Notes: a model not told the origin generated them from the letters alone. Counted from the first letter of the stretch, positions 1 through 6,356 are shown. The stretch is DNA of 12,384 bases from an uncultured Clostridia bacterium (GCA_944338265.1 CALVLO010000027.1:1-12384), one strand, 5' to 3'. Numbers and translations: made by a program.

Positions 1-126
1 GCAGGTTCGTCCTCCGTTCCCGCGCACGTCGAGATGATGGGGCTCATCGGTATGGGCAACAACCCCATGGTCGGCGCAACGGTCGCGGTTGCGGTCGCGG
101 TGCAGGAAGGCATGAGCAAGAAATAA
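1..126 (+). CDS. C-terminal end of an unidentified protein (partial)
   Basis: The frame that opens at base 1 runs 41 codons to a TAA at 124-126. The product is rich in Gly, Ala, Val and Met and ends in EGMSKK. A moderately hydrophobic stretch rich in Ala and Val precedes this tail. I do not recognise the family. A distant resemblance to the C-terminus of beta subunits of sodium-translocating decarboxylases crossed my mind but is weak. That the frame is real is supported by the intrinsic terminator starting 5 bases after the stop. The start and most of the gene lie outside the window. Confidence 0.6.
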   Translation, partial: AGSSSVPAHVEMMGLIGMGNNPMVGATVAVAVAVQEGMSKK

Positions 127-130
127 CACA

Positions 131-158
131 AAGTCCCTGCGCCTTGCAGGGACTTTTT
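131..158 (+). terminator. Intrinsic terminator of the partial upstream gene
   Basis: A perfect 10-bp stem (131-140 with 146-155) with a 5-nt loop runs directly into a T tract. It begins 5 nt after the TAA at 124-126, as expected for a plus-strand terminator. Confidence 0.85.
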
Positions 159-162
159 CCAT

Positions 163-200
163 CAAAGCAAAGGCGCCCGCGGCGAAGCGGGCGCTTTTTT
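163..200. terminator. Second hairpin terminator between convergent genes
   Basis: A perfect 8-bp GC-only stem (173-180 with 187-194, loop GGCGAA) is followed by six T on the plus strand. On its left flank an A-rich tract (163-171) gives a weaker T-rich tail when read from the minus strand. It lies just beyond the stop at 210 of the minus-strand gene, so it may serve both converging transcripts. Confidence 0.7.
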
Positions 201-209
201 ATGGATCTT

Positions 210-719
210 TCACGGCTTTGTTTCGCGGCGGGCTTTGAGTTCGGCGTCGCGGGCGAGGATCTCTTCAAAGATGGTCTTCGCCGCGCAGACCGCCTCTGCG
301 GCTTCTGCAATGCTGGAGAGGTCTTCGCTGCCCCGCCTGCCGAATTTGTAGGCGGCAAGCTGTTCGCGCGCCGCAGAGAGCTTTGCAGCGGCGTTTCCGA
401 TGCCGCCGTCCCGCTCCTTTTCCGCCATCTGCGTCGCCGTGTATTCGAGCCGCTCCGTTTTGGCGGCGAGCTTTGCCGTGCGGCGGAGGAAGGGATAGCG
501 CGTAAGCGCCGCGGCGGCAGGGGAGAAGGCGCGCAGCTCCTCCTCCAGGGCGGCGAGCTGTCTTTGAAATTCCGCGTGCTTGGGGAGCTTCCCCGTCCGC
601 CGCAGCAACAGCAAAACGACGATCCCGATGACGATGATCGCCGCATATACGGCGTACTCGATGGCGAGCCGCACGGGATCCGCGGCTGCGGGCGCGGCAG
701 TCAAGAGGGAAAGGTTCAT
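210..719 (-). CDS. Small membrane-anchored coiled-coil protein coupled to MscS
   Basis: This 169-residue protein is of no family I recognise. Residues 18-40 form one hydrophobic helix ending in a double Arg, so the rest most likely faces the cytoplasm. Residues 50-65 and 83-125 are Ala/Glu/Lys/Arg-rich and helical, with a coiled-coil look; the C-terminus is strongly charged. The start codon at 719 overlaps the stop of the upstream mscS gene as ATGA, a 4-nt overlap that implies translational coupling and co-expression. Residues 8-13 are Ala-rich, but there is no lipobox or typical cleavage site. A role as a partner of the channel is only inferred from context. Confidence 0.75.
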   Translation of the reverse strand: MNLSLLTAAPAAADPVRLAIEYAVYAAIIVIGIVVLLLLRRTGKLPKHAEFQRQLAALEEELRAFSPAAAALTRYPFLRRTAKLAAKTERLEYTATQMAEKERDGGIGNAAAKLSAAREQLAAYKFGRRGSEDLSSIAEAAEAVCAAKTIFEEILARDAELKARRETKP

Positions 720-1570
720 GCTTCACCTCCCTCGCGCGGCTGATCTGCCCAATCTTCGCGCAGTTTCACTTCCAGGCGGTTGAGCGGCTGCCCGATGCCG
801 TGCTCCGTAAGCGTATTGAGGGCGATCTCTCTTAGGTCGAAGTAGAGGTCCCAATAATTTTCCGTGAGCCCCCACGCGCGGACGGAGAATTTGAGCGTGT
901 GTTCGCCGTAGTCTGCAAGCACGACGGAAGGGGGCGGCGTCGTGACTGTGTACTTATAGGCAGCCGTCGCCTCCAAGAGCCATCCCTTAACGGCGGCGAC
1001 GTCCGCACCATAGGGCACGGGCACTTCAATGACGACGCGCCGCAGCGGCATGGTGCTGTAATTTACAAGCTTGCTCCCGAGCACTTCGCTGTTGGGGACG
1101 ATGATCTCCTCATTGCTGTACGTCAGGATTTTGGTATTGAAGAGGCGGATATCCTGCACCAGCCCCTCCATGCCGCCCACGGCGATATAGTCGCCCTTCT
1201 TAAAGGGCTTCGTAAAGATGATGATCACGCCGTTCGCAAGGCTTGCAAGGCTGTCTTTGAGGGCGAGCGCAATGGCGAGCGCCACCGCCGAGAACGCCGC
1301 AATGATGCCCGCCGTCGAAAACCCGAGCGAACTCACGAGGATGATGACGAGCGCAACGTACAGCACCACCGTGATCACGGAGATGACGAACGTCGAGGCA
1401 GAGCGGTCCAGCCGCGTGCTCTTGAGGGCGGCGGAGCGGGCGATGATGCGCACGATCTTGATCACGATGAGCCCCAACACGAGGAATGCGACCGTCCGCA
1501 CGATGGCAAGCCCCGTGTTTTGCACAAAGTCCTTCCCGATCGCGCGGAGCGTATCCCAAATTTCGTTCAT
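716..1570 (-). CDS. mscS: Small-conductance mechanosensitive channel, MscS family
   Basis: The product is a membrane channel that opens under membrane tension after hypo-osmotic shock and releases small solutes. It has 284 residues, close to the 286 of E. coli MscS. Three hydrophobic segments lie at about 21-43, 62-84 and 88-118. The third is the Ala/Gly-rich pore helix and runs into a KDSLASLANG-type segment (105-114). The beta domain follows with FTKPFKKGDYI (119-129) and the conserved VPNS (158-161). The start at 1570 is chosen because an AAGGAGG site (1578-1584) sits 7 nt upstream; a longer frame from 1600 would begin before that site. The gene is first in a two-gene unit with the coupled protein ending at 210. 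Confidence 0.93.
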   Translation of the reverse strand: MNEIWDTLRAIGKDFVQNTGLAIVRTVAFLVLGLIVIKIVRIIARSAALKSTRLDRSASTFVISVITVVLYVALVIILVSSLGFSTAGIIAAFSAVALAIALALKDSLASLANGVIIIFTKPFKKGDYIAVGGMEGLVQDIRLFNTKILTYSNEEIIVPNSEVLGSKLVNYSTMPLRRVVIEVPVPYGADVAAVKGWLLEATAAYKYTVTTPPPSVVLADYGEHTLKFSVRAWGLTENYWDLYFDLREIALNTLTEHGIGQPLNRLEVKLREDWADQPREGGEA

Positions 1571-1577
1571 GGAAGTA

Positions 1578-1584
1578 CCTCCTT
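1578..1584 (-). promoter_or_regulatory. Ribosome binding site that fixes the mscS start
   Basis: AAGGAGG read on the minus strand lies 7 nt from the ATG at 1570. It excludes the upstream in-frame ATG at 1600. Confidence 0.85.
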
Positions 1585-1590
1585 TTTTAC

Positions 1591-1619
1591 AGTGTAGCAC
1601 ATTTTACGGCAAAAAACAA
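1591..1619 (-). promoter_or_regulatory. Sigma-A-type promoter of the mscS unit
   Basis: On the minus strand, TTGTTT (1614-1619) and TACACT (1591-1596) are separated by 17 nt, with a TGn extension before the -10. The -35 box lies within the T-rich tail of the terminator of the preceding gene. Transcription would start near 1584, giving a very short leader that is mostly ribosome binding site. Confidence 0.7.
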
Positions 1620-1645
1620 GGGGGCACGGAAAAATCCGTGCCCCC
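1611..1645 (-). terminator. Terminator of the four-TM membrane protein gene
   Basis: A perfect 11-bp stem (1620-1630 with 1635-1645) with a 4-nt loop is followed on the minus strand by TTGTTTTTT. It lies 21 nt beyond the stop at 1667. Confidence 0.9.
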
Positions 1646-1666
1646 AAGGCAGGTTTACTTTTTTGC

Positions 1667-2779
1667 TTATTTGCGGCTGAGTTTTCTGATCTGGTGCTTG
1701 ATGGGGAACGCCCAGAAGATGGAGACGAGCCACAAGAGCACATAGCATGCGCCGCTGATCCACGAGAGGGTGGAGAGCATCCCGAGCGCCGCCGTGACCG
1801 ATGCGTCGTTTACAAGCTTCCCAAGTACAAGGGGCACGACGCCGAACAGCCCGCAGGGGATCCAGCCGAGCAGCTTGACGTACCACATCATAAAGCGCTT
1901 ATTTTTGGCAAAGATGCGGAAGAAGGCAAAGAGCGCCAGGATCAGCCAAACGAGCCCCAAAAGGATCATCACGCCGCCGAGAACGGGCATGATCCAGGCG
2001 GGGATGGCGTCGAGCGGGTTTTCTTCGCTTGCAGAGCTTCCCAGCATGCCGCTTGCAAGGTCGGCAAAGCTCGTGTAGACCTTGCTCTCGCCCTCCGTCT
2101 CACCTTCGTTGCCGCCCATTGCCTGCGACATATTTACGCAGATGAACGCCTCCGTCGTGAAATTGCCGTCATTGTGCTGCACGGTGCTGTCGTACATGTC
2201 GCGCAGCTGCGTGCGGAGCTCCTCGTCGTTCCACGACTCGTCCGAGCCGTCCGGGTCGAATTGCGTCTTCAAGGTGGAAACGACGTTTTCAATGGCGCCG
2301 TCCACGGCTTCTTCGCCCTTCGCCTCCTCCAACGATTTGAGCGACTGCGTCACCGCATCCACCGCGGCTTCATCGATCTCTCTGCCCGATGCCTCGGAAG
2401 CCATCACGAGCAGGCTGCGCGCCGCAAGTTCGTTCGACTGCGTGCCGATGGCGTCTCCCACCGTGGCGAAGAGTGTATTCACGGGATCTTCCGCAAAGGT
2501 GATCTTAATAAAGTCCATGCCCGTAAAGGAGGCAGAGATGCGCATGCCGTCCAGCATGGCAAGCGGGTTCTCTTCCGCGCTCTCCACGCTCTCCACGCCC
2601 TCCGCGTTTTCCGTGCTCTCTCCCGTAACGGCGCTGAAATCATCCACCTGGACGATGAGCAGGGGCATAAAAAAGAAGGAGATCGCCGCGGCAATGCAGA
2701 GGAGCACGACGACGAGGTTCATCGGGATAAGGCTGCGCTGACGCCGCCTGATTTCTTTTTCAAGGGAATCGCTGTGCAT
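1667..2779 (-). CDS. Four-TM membrane protein with acidic extracytoplasmic domain, function unknown
   Basis: This 370-residue protein is not one I recognise. A basic N-terminus (residues 10-15, RRRQR) precedes a first membrane helix at about 20-45. A long acidic soluble region follows (46-260), including a Glu/Ser-rich low-complexity stretch at 54-70. Three more helices lie at about 262-288, 301-322 and 331-356, and the tail is basic. Positive ends suggest both termini are cytoplasmic and the acidic domain is outside. It is a single-gene unit with its own promoter (2813-2840) and terminator. It starts at ATG 2779 after a modest AGAAGG site. The topology loosely resembles some MacB/FtsX-like permeases, but the FtsX sequence hallmarks are absent. 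Confidence 0.85.
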   Translation of the reverse strand: MHSDSLEKEIRRRQRSLIPMNLVVVLLCIAAAISFFFMPLLIVQVDDFSAVTGESTENAEGVESVESAEENPLAMLDGMRISASFTGMDFIKITFAEDPVNTLFATVGDAIGTQSNELAARSLLVMASEASGREIDEAAVDAVTQSLKSLEEAKGEEAVDGAIENVVSTLKTQFDPDGSDESWNDEELRTQLRDMYDSTVQHNDGNFTTEAFICVNMSQAMGGNEGETEGESKVYTSFADLASGMLGSSASEENPLDAIPAWIMPVLGGVMILLGLVWLILALFAFFRIFAKNKRFMMWYVKLLGWIPCGLFGVVPLVLGKLVNDASVTAALGMLSTLSWISGACYVLLWLVSIFWAFPIKHQIRKLSRK

Positions 2780-2812
2780 ATGGTACCTTCTTTGAAATGA
2801 TTTTATATCCTC

Positions 2813-2840
2813 ATTATAGCATAATTGCGCATTTCGTCAA
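2813..2840 (-). promoter_or_regulatory. Sigma-A promoter of the four-TM protein gene
   Basis: On the minus strand, TTGACG (2835-2840) and a consensus TATAAT (2813-2818) are spaced by 16 nt. They sit between the end of the ABC permease gene and the start at 2779. I see no clear terminator between the permease stop (2883) and this promoter, so some readthrough is possible. Confidence 0.8.
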
Positions 2841-2882
2841 GCGATTTGCGCGGTTAATGCAGGATTTGTGCAGGCGGAAAGG

Positions 2883-4829
2883 TCACTCGATGGCTTTCAG
2901 CGAGTTATTCATGTCGATTTTGGTGATCTTGCGCCGCAGCATGAGCGTAACGAGGATGGTGAACACCACAGAGAGGATGGGGGCAAGCACCCAAACAAAC
3001 CAGCTGATGCCGGGGATGGAGCCGAAGTTCATCACCTTGAACACGAACAGGCACAGAAGGCAGCCGAGGGGGAGTCCGAACAGGATGCCGATGGCGCTCG
3101 TGATATAGATCTCGCGGTAAATATAGCCCGCGACCTCGCCGTCGTAATAGCCCAAGACCATCAGGGTAGCGAGCTCCCGCTCGCGTTCGGAGATGTTGAT
3201 GTTCGTGAGCGTGTAGATAACGACGAAGTTCAACAGCGCCGCAAAGACGAGCACGATGATGGCAACGCCGATCATCGCCGCGCCGCCGATCTCTTGGAAG
3301 ATGCAGCAGTCGAGCACGGCGAGCCCCGCAAGCACGAGCGCCGTCGAGCACGCAACGGAGACGACTGTCATCAAAAATCGCACAAAGAAGCGCAAAACGT
3401 TGCGCATCGTCGATTTATACTTGAAGGAGAGCCTGTTCCAAACGAGCGGGATGCGCTCCAAAAACACCGTCTTGCCCGCCTTGGGTACCTTGGGGCGCAG
3501 GAGCTCGGCGGGCTGTTTGCGCGTCAGCCGCGCGCCCGCAATGGCAGTCGCTGCGAGCGTCGCCACAAGGATGACGGAGCAGGTGATGCTGTAAAAGATC
3601 ATGGCGACGTTGTTGGAATAGGGCGGGAGGGTGTAGTTCCATTCAAAGTTGATATACACGATGCGCGCCAGCCCCAAGCCGAGGAAGTACGCGCCCACGC
3701 CGCCGATGAGCGTGCCGATGAGGGCGAACAGCAGATATTTGAAGACGACGCGCGCAGGCGAGTAGCCGAGCGTCAGAAGGCAGGCGATCTGCCCGCGCTC
3801 CTCGTCCAAAAGGCGGGTCATCGTAGAGAGCACCACGAGCATGGTCACAAACAGGAAGACGACCATCAAAACATAGCCGATGGCTGCGATCTTCTCGCCG
3901 TATTCCTTAAAGGAGGCGAAGGAGAAGTTCTCGTGCATCGTCAGGATCTGCGGCTCGCCCGAAAGAGAGAGCGTACGAAGGCGCGCCTTGGCTTCGTCGA
4001 GCGCGTCGTCATAGCTGCGGGAGAAGAGCGCGCCCGCATCTGTGAGGCGGATCTCGATCTGGTTGCGCAGATTGCCTGCGGTAAAGGTGTAGTCACCGAG
4101 GAAGGGGACGGATGCCGTAAACAGATCGCCGAACACATAGAAGATGGCGGCAAGATCGAGCATATCCTCCTCATCGTCGGAGGCGGGGTCGTCCGTGTAG
4201 CTCGGGTCGTCGCGCACCGCCATATGCAGCGGATCGAGCACCGTGCCCGCCAGAATGTAGTCTTGCTCGATGGGAACAGAGAAATTTCCGAACGCCATCT
4301 CCGCGGACATGGTATACGTCTGCGCCGTCTCGTAGTCTGCGAATTGCTCCGTTGCGCGCTCGGCATACACGCGGATGGCGCCCTCCGCCGCGGCGGAAGT
4401 ATCATACGTCTTCACGGCGGTAAGTTTGTTCTGCGTGAGCGCCCCGGGCGTTTCTGCCTCGTCAAAGAGGTACACGCGCACGATGCCTTCGGGCACGTTT
4501 GTAAAGGCGATCTGCGTGCCGCTTATCTCCGCCTTGCCGTCCTTTACTTCAAATTCGAGCATGCCGCCCGTCTGCACGTTTTCCGCGCCGAAGGCTTCCC
4601 GCAGCACGACGACGTCTTCCTCCGTAAAGGGCGTCTCGCCCAATAAAATGAGGTCGCTCACGTTCTGTGCGGCATGATATTCGGCGATGGAATCGTTGAT
4701 CTTATCCGTCGCCATGCCGATGCCCGCCGTGAACCCGATGCTCACGAGCACCATCAAAATGATGGAGACGAGCCTCGTCGCATGCCGCTTGAACATGCGT
4801 CCCAATGTCTTTAAGTACGTCTTCACCAC
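2883..4829 (-). CDS. ABC transporter permease with two FtsX domains
   Basis: This is the membrane subunit of a MacB/LolE-like exporter or mechanotransmission ABC system; the substrate is unknown. It has 648 residues. The first helix is at about 20-40, and a large extracytoplasmic domain of about 270 residues follows (41-312). Then come helices at about 315-338, 362-388 and 408-432, and a second block at 482-504, 516-542, 574-598 and 608-631. The FtsX signature occurs twice, after the first helix of each block: RLLDEERGQIACLLTLGY (339-356) and ERERELATLMVLGY (548-561). The start is GTG at 4829 or, equally plausible, the adjacent GTG at 4826; both overlap the ATPase stop at 4823 (GTGGTGA), implying coupling. 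The large ectodomain is acidic, with a DDE-rich patch near 208-224. Confidence 0.92.
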   Translation of the reverse strand: MVKTYLKTLGRMFKRHATRLVSIILMVLVSIGFTAGIGMATDKINDSIAEYHAAQNVSDLILLGETPFTEEDVVVLREAFGAENVQTGGMLEFEVKDGKAEISGTQIAFTNVPEGIVRVYLFDEAETPGALTQNKLTAVKTYDTSAAAEGAIRVYAERATEQFADYETAQTYTMSAEMAFGNFSVPIEQDYILAGTVLDPLHMAVRDDPSYTDDPASDDEEDMLDLAAIFYVFGDLFTASVPFLGDYTFTAGNLRNQIEIRLTDAGALFSRSYDDALDEAKARLRTLSLSGEPQILTMHENFSFASFKEYGEKIAAIGYVLMVVFLFVTMLVVLSTMTRLLDEERGQIACLLTLGYSPARVVFKYLLFALIGTLIGGVGAYFLGLGLARIVYINFEWNYTLPPYSNNVAMIFYSITCSVILVATLAATAIAGARLTRKQPAELLRPKVPKAGKTVFLERIPLVWNRLSFKYKSTMRNVLRFFVRFLMTVVSVACSTALVLAGLAVLDCCIFQEIGGAAMIGVAIIVLVFAALLNFVVIYTLTNINISERERELATLMVLGYYDGEVAGYIYREIYITSAIGILFGLPLGCLLCLFVFKVMNFGSIPGISWFVWVLAPILSVVFTILVTLMLRRKITKIDMNNSLKAIE

Positions 4830-5524
4830 TCGATCTCCTCGATGGGGGTAGGATTTTTATTTTCCTCGATCCATTCAATGCGCCCGCTCTTGATGTGGAT
4901 GACTTTATCCGCCATCTCTTTGAGTGCGGCGTTGTGCGTCACGATGATAACGGGCTTTTTCTGCTGTTTAGAGACGTCGTGCAAAAGTTTTAAGATGATC
5001 TTCCCCGTCACATAGTCGAGCGCGCCCGTGGGCTCGTCGCACAAAAGCAGTTTGGGGTTTTTGGCGAGTGCGCGCGCAATGGAGACGCGCTGCTGCTCCC
5101 CGCCCGAGAGCTGCGAGGGGAAGTTTTTCAGCCGCTCGCCGAGCCCGACTTCGGTGAGAACGGTCTCGGGATCGCGCGCGTCTTTGCAGATCTCCACGGC
5201 GATCTCCACGTTTTCGAGCGCGGTGAGATTGGGCATCAGGTTGTAAAATTGGAACACGAAGCCCACGTCGTCGCGGCGGTAGGCGGTGAGTCCCTTTTTG
5301 GTGAGCGCGGTCACGTCCTTGCCGTCGAGCACGATCTTGCCCGAGGTCGCGCTGTCCATCCCGCCAAGCAGGTTCAGAAGCGTCGTCTTTCCGGCGCCGC
5401 TCGAGCCGAGTACAACGGCAAATTCCCCGTCTTCGAGCGAGAAGCTCACATCCTTGAGCGCATCCACGCAAATGTCGCCCGAGTGGTATTGTTTGCATAC
5501 GTTTTCAAGGGTAAGATAGCTCAC
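4823..5524 (-). CDS. ABC transporter ATP-binding protein, LolD/MacB type
   Basis: This is the cytoplasmic ATPase that powers the permease encoded next to it. It has 233 residues, normal for the family. All motifs are intact: Walker A GSSGAGKTT (40-48), Q-loop Gln92, signature LSGGE (139-143), Walker B LLLCDE (159-164) followed by PTGALD as is typical of the LolD/MacB group, and the H-loop His197. The C-terminal tail (about 220-233) is Glu/Pro-rich. The start is a GTG at 5524, with an AAGGTG-type site about 9 nt upstream. It is first in the two-gene operon. No two-component system or peptidase neighbour is visible that would suggest a bacitracin-type resistance module. Confidence 0.95.
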   Translation of the reverse strand: MSYLTLENVCKQYHSGDICVDALKDVSFSLEDGEFAVVLGSSGAGKTTLLNLLGGMDSATSGKIVLDGKDVTALTKKGLTAYRRDDVGFVFQFYNLMPNLTALENVEIAVEICKDARDPETVLTEVGLGERLKNFPSQLSGGEQQRVSIARALAKNPKLLLCDEPTGALDYVTGKIILKLLHDVSKQQKKPVIIVTHNAALKEMADKVIHIKSGRIEWIEENKNPTPIEEIEW

Positions 5525-5572
5525 ACGATCACCTTCCGCAACGCCTTGCCGCGTTCAAAATATTTCATGTTA

Positions 5573-5600
5573 ATTATACCACAACTTACGTTTAATTCAA
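5573..5600 (-). promoter_or_regulatory. Extended -10 promoter of the ABC exporter operon
   Basis: On the minus strand, TTGAAT (5595-5600), 16 nt, then TATAAT (5573-5578) preceded by TGG, which gives the TGn extended -10. The leader to the GTG at 5524 is about 40 nt. The 170 bases to its right (5601-5770) hold no gene or structure that I can support apart from the tRNA-end copy noted separately. Confidence 0.8.
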
Positions 5601-5754
5601 GCGAAAGTGTGCAGATTTTTCGCCTGAAATTGCGTATTTTGCATGAAATTTTGCACGTTTTACGGGGGAAATCATCACGGAAAATGACTTTACTTTTGTT
5701 TGTCATGCGAGGGTGTTACACGCGCCTTGGCATTTGCGCCGCCTTCGTTCTCGC

Positions 5755-5771
5755 GCCCGGCAAGGTCGCCA
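5755..5771 (+). repeat. Inverted partial copy of the tRNA-Glu 3' end
   Basis: On the plus strand, 5756-5771 matches the 3' end of the tRNA-Glu gene (T-stem, acceptor and CCA) with one mismatch in 16. The tRNA itself is on the minus strand, so the copy is inverted. The two arms flank the tRNA terminator at 5774-5803. Just left of it, 5735-5747 shares 13 identical bases with the insert in the tRNA-like repeats (5927-5939). Confidence 0.6.
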
Positions 5772-5773
5772 TG

Positions 5774-5803
5774 AAAAAACGGACAGCAAAAAGCTGTCCG
5801 TTT
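5774..5803 (-). terminator. Intrinsic terminator of the tRNA-Glu transcript
   Basis: The stem 5777-5787 with 5793-5803 (11 bp, 5-nt loop) is followed on the minus strand by a T tract (5774-5779, overlapping the A-T base pairs of the stem foot). It begins 2 nt after the encoded CCA. Confidence 0.88.
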
Positions 5804-5805
5804 CG

Positions 5806-5880
5806 TGGTGACCTTGCCGGGAATCGAACCCGGGATTGCGCCGTGAGAGGGCGCCGTCTTAACCTCTTGACCACAAGGCC
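5806..5880 (-). tRNA. tRNA-Glu (anticodon CTC)
   Basis: The gene is 75 nt long including an encoded CCA. The acceptor GGCCTTG pairs with CAAGGTC (one G-U). The D-stem is GTC/GAC with the conserved GG in the loop. The anticodon stem GCGCC/GGCGC closes the loop CTCTCAC, so the anticodon is CTC. The T-stem CCGGG/CCCGG closes the loop TTCGATT, and the discriminator is A. The gene is the last unit of a minus-strand transcript whose upstream part is three defective copies. It is the only copy here that looks able to work as a tRNA. Confidence 0.96.
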
Positions 5881-6002
5881 ATATCAAATTGTGCTTGCCG
5901 GGAATACTTCGTCGCCGTGCTCCTCGTGCGCCGCCTTCGGCGTCGGGCGAACCCGGGATTGCGCCGTGAGAGGGCGCTTATCTTACTCTTGACCACAAGG
6001 CC
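5881..6002 (-). pseudogene. tRNA-Glu-like unit 1 with T-loop insert
   Basis: Read on the minus strand, it keeps the 5' acceptor GGCCTTG, the anticodon arm with CTC, and both T-stem strands. The D-loop has lost the GG pair and the T-loop is split between TTCG and ATT by a 42-nt insert (5906-5947). The 3' acceptor strand is reduced to CAAG and no CCA follows. It cannot fold as a normal tRNA. The insert contains a short hairpin with a GAA or TTCG turn. Confidence 0.85.
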
Positions 6003-6124
6003 GTATCAAATTGTGCTTGCCGGGAATACTTCGTCGCTGCGCTCCTCGTGCGCCGCCTTCGGCGTCGGGCGAACCCGGGATTGCGCCGTGAGAGGGCGCT
6101 TATCTTACTCTTGACCACAAGGCC
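6003..6124 (-). pseudogene. tRNA-Glu-like unit 2 with T-loop insert
   Basis: Nearly identical to unit 1. The T-loop insert is 42 nt (6028-6069) at the same position, and the same D-loop and acceptor defects are present. The anticodon arm is unchanged. Confidence 0.85.
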
Positions 6125-6244
6125 ATATCAAATTGTGCTTGCCGGGAATACTTCGTCGCTACGCGCCTCGTGCCGCCTTCGGCGTCGGGCGAACCCGGGA
6201 TTGCGCCGTGAGAGGGCGCTTATCTTACTCTTGACCACAAGACC
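6125..6244 (-). pseudogene. tRNA-Glu-like unit 3 with T-loop insert (promoter-proximal)
   Basis: This is the first unit transcribed from the promoter at 6263-6291. Its insert is 40 nt (6150-6189) and is the most diverged of the three. Its 5' end reads GGTCTTG instead of GGCCTTG. The anticodon arm is again intact, and the other defects match units 1 and 2. Confidence 0.85.
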
Positions 6245-6262
6245 ATCCCGCAATGCTTTGTG

Positions 6263-6291
6263 ATTATAGCATAGAACGAGGCGCTTTGCAA
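6263..6291 (-). promoter_or_regulatory. Promoter of the tRNA-Glu array
   Basis: On the minus strand, TTGCAA (6286-6291), 17 nt, TATAAT (6263-6268). Transcription would begin near 6256, a dozen bases before unit 3, and run through all units to the real tRNA and its terminator. No second promoter is evident directly before the functional tRNA. The same TTGCAA/17-nt arrangement is used by the 6S RNA promoter. Confidence 0.8.
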
Positions 6292-6310
6292 CCGTTTTTT
6301 ATGCGGAAAT

Positions 6311-6326
6311 CACAAAAATTTTTGTG
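6311..6326. repeat. Perfect 16-bp palindrome upstream of the tRNA promoter
   Basis: CACAAAAATTTTTGTG is a perfect inverted repeat with no loop, about 20 bp upstream of the -35 box of the tRNA array promoter. It could be a protein binding site or an AT-rich upstream element. It lacks the loop and tail expected of a terminator. Confidence 0.5.
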
Positions 6327-6356
6327 TTCGGAAGAATTTTTCGCCGCGGATACGCC

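Larger units (their letters stand above)
5881..6244 (-). repeat. Tandem array of three tRNA-Glu-like units
   Basis: Three head-to-tail units of 122, 122 and 120 bp abut the 5' end of the functional tRNA-Glu. Units 1 and 2 differ at only about three positions; unit 3 differs at several more, including a 2-nt deletion in its insert. All share the same changes relative to the tRNA: a shortened D-loop, an insert in the T-loop, loss of the 3' half of the acceptor stem and of CCA, and an AT-rich linker ending ATTTGATAT. The shared changes imply that one altered copy was amplified after the alteration arose. Confidence 0.93.

Noticed and set aside
2868..4646. A 592-codon open frame on the plus strand opposite the ABC permease
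   Set aside because: It is the antisense shadow of a clear FtsX-type permease; its product is almost all charged and His/Arg-rich with no fold signature, which is typical of GC-rich antisense frames.
5906..5947. A tRNA intron in the T-loop
   Set aside because: Bacterial tRNA introns are self-splicing group I or II introns far longer than 42 nt, and the units also have broken D-loops and acceptor stems, so splicing would not restore a functional tRNA.
5881..6244. CRISPR array
   Set aside because: Units are 120-122 bp with no unique spacers; they are tRNA-derived tandem copies.
5917..6263. Overlapping plus-strand frames giving a repeated Arg-rich peptide
   Set aside because: They are translations of the antisense strand of the tRNA-like array. 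The 122-bp period is not a multiple of three, so the frame shifts from unit to unit.
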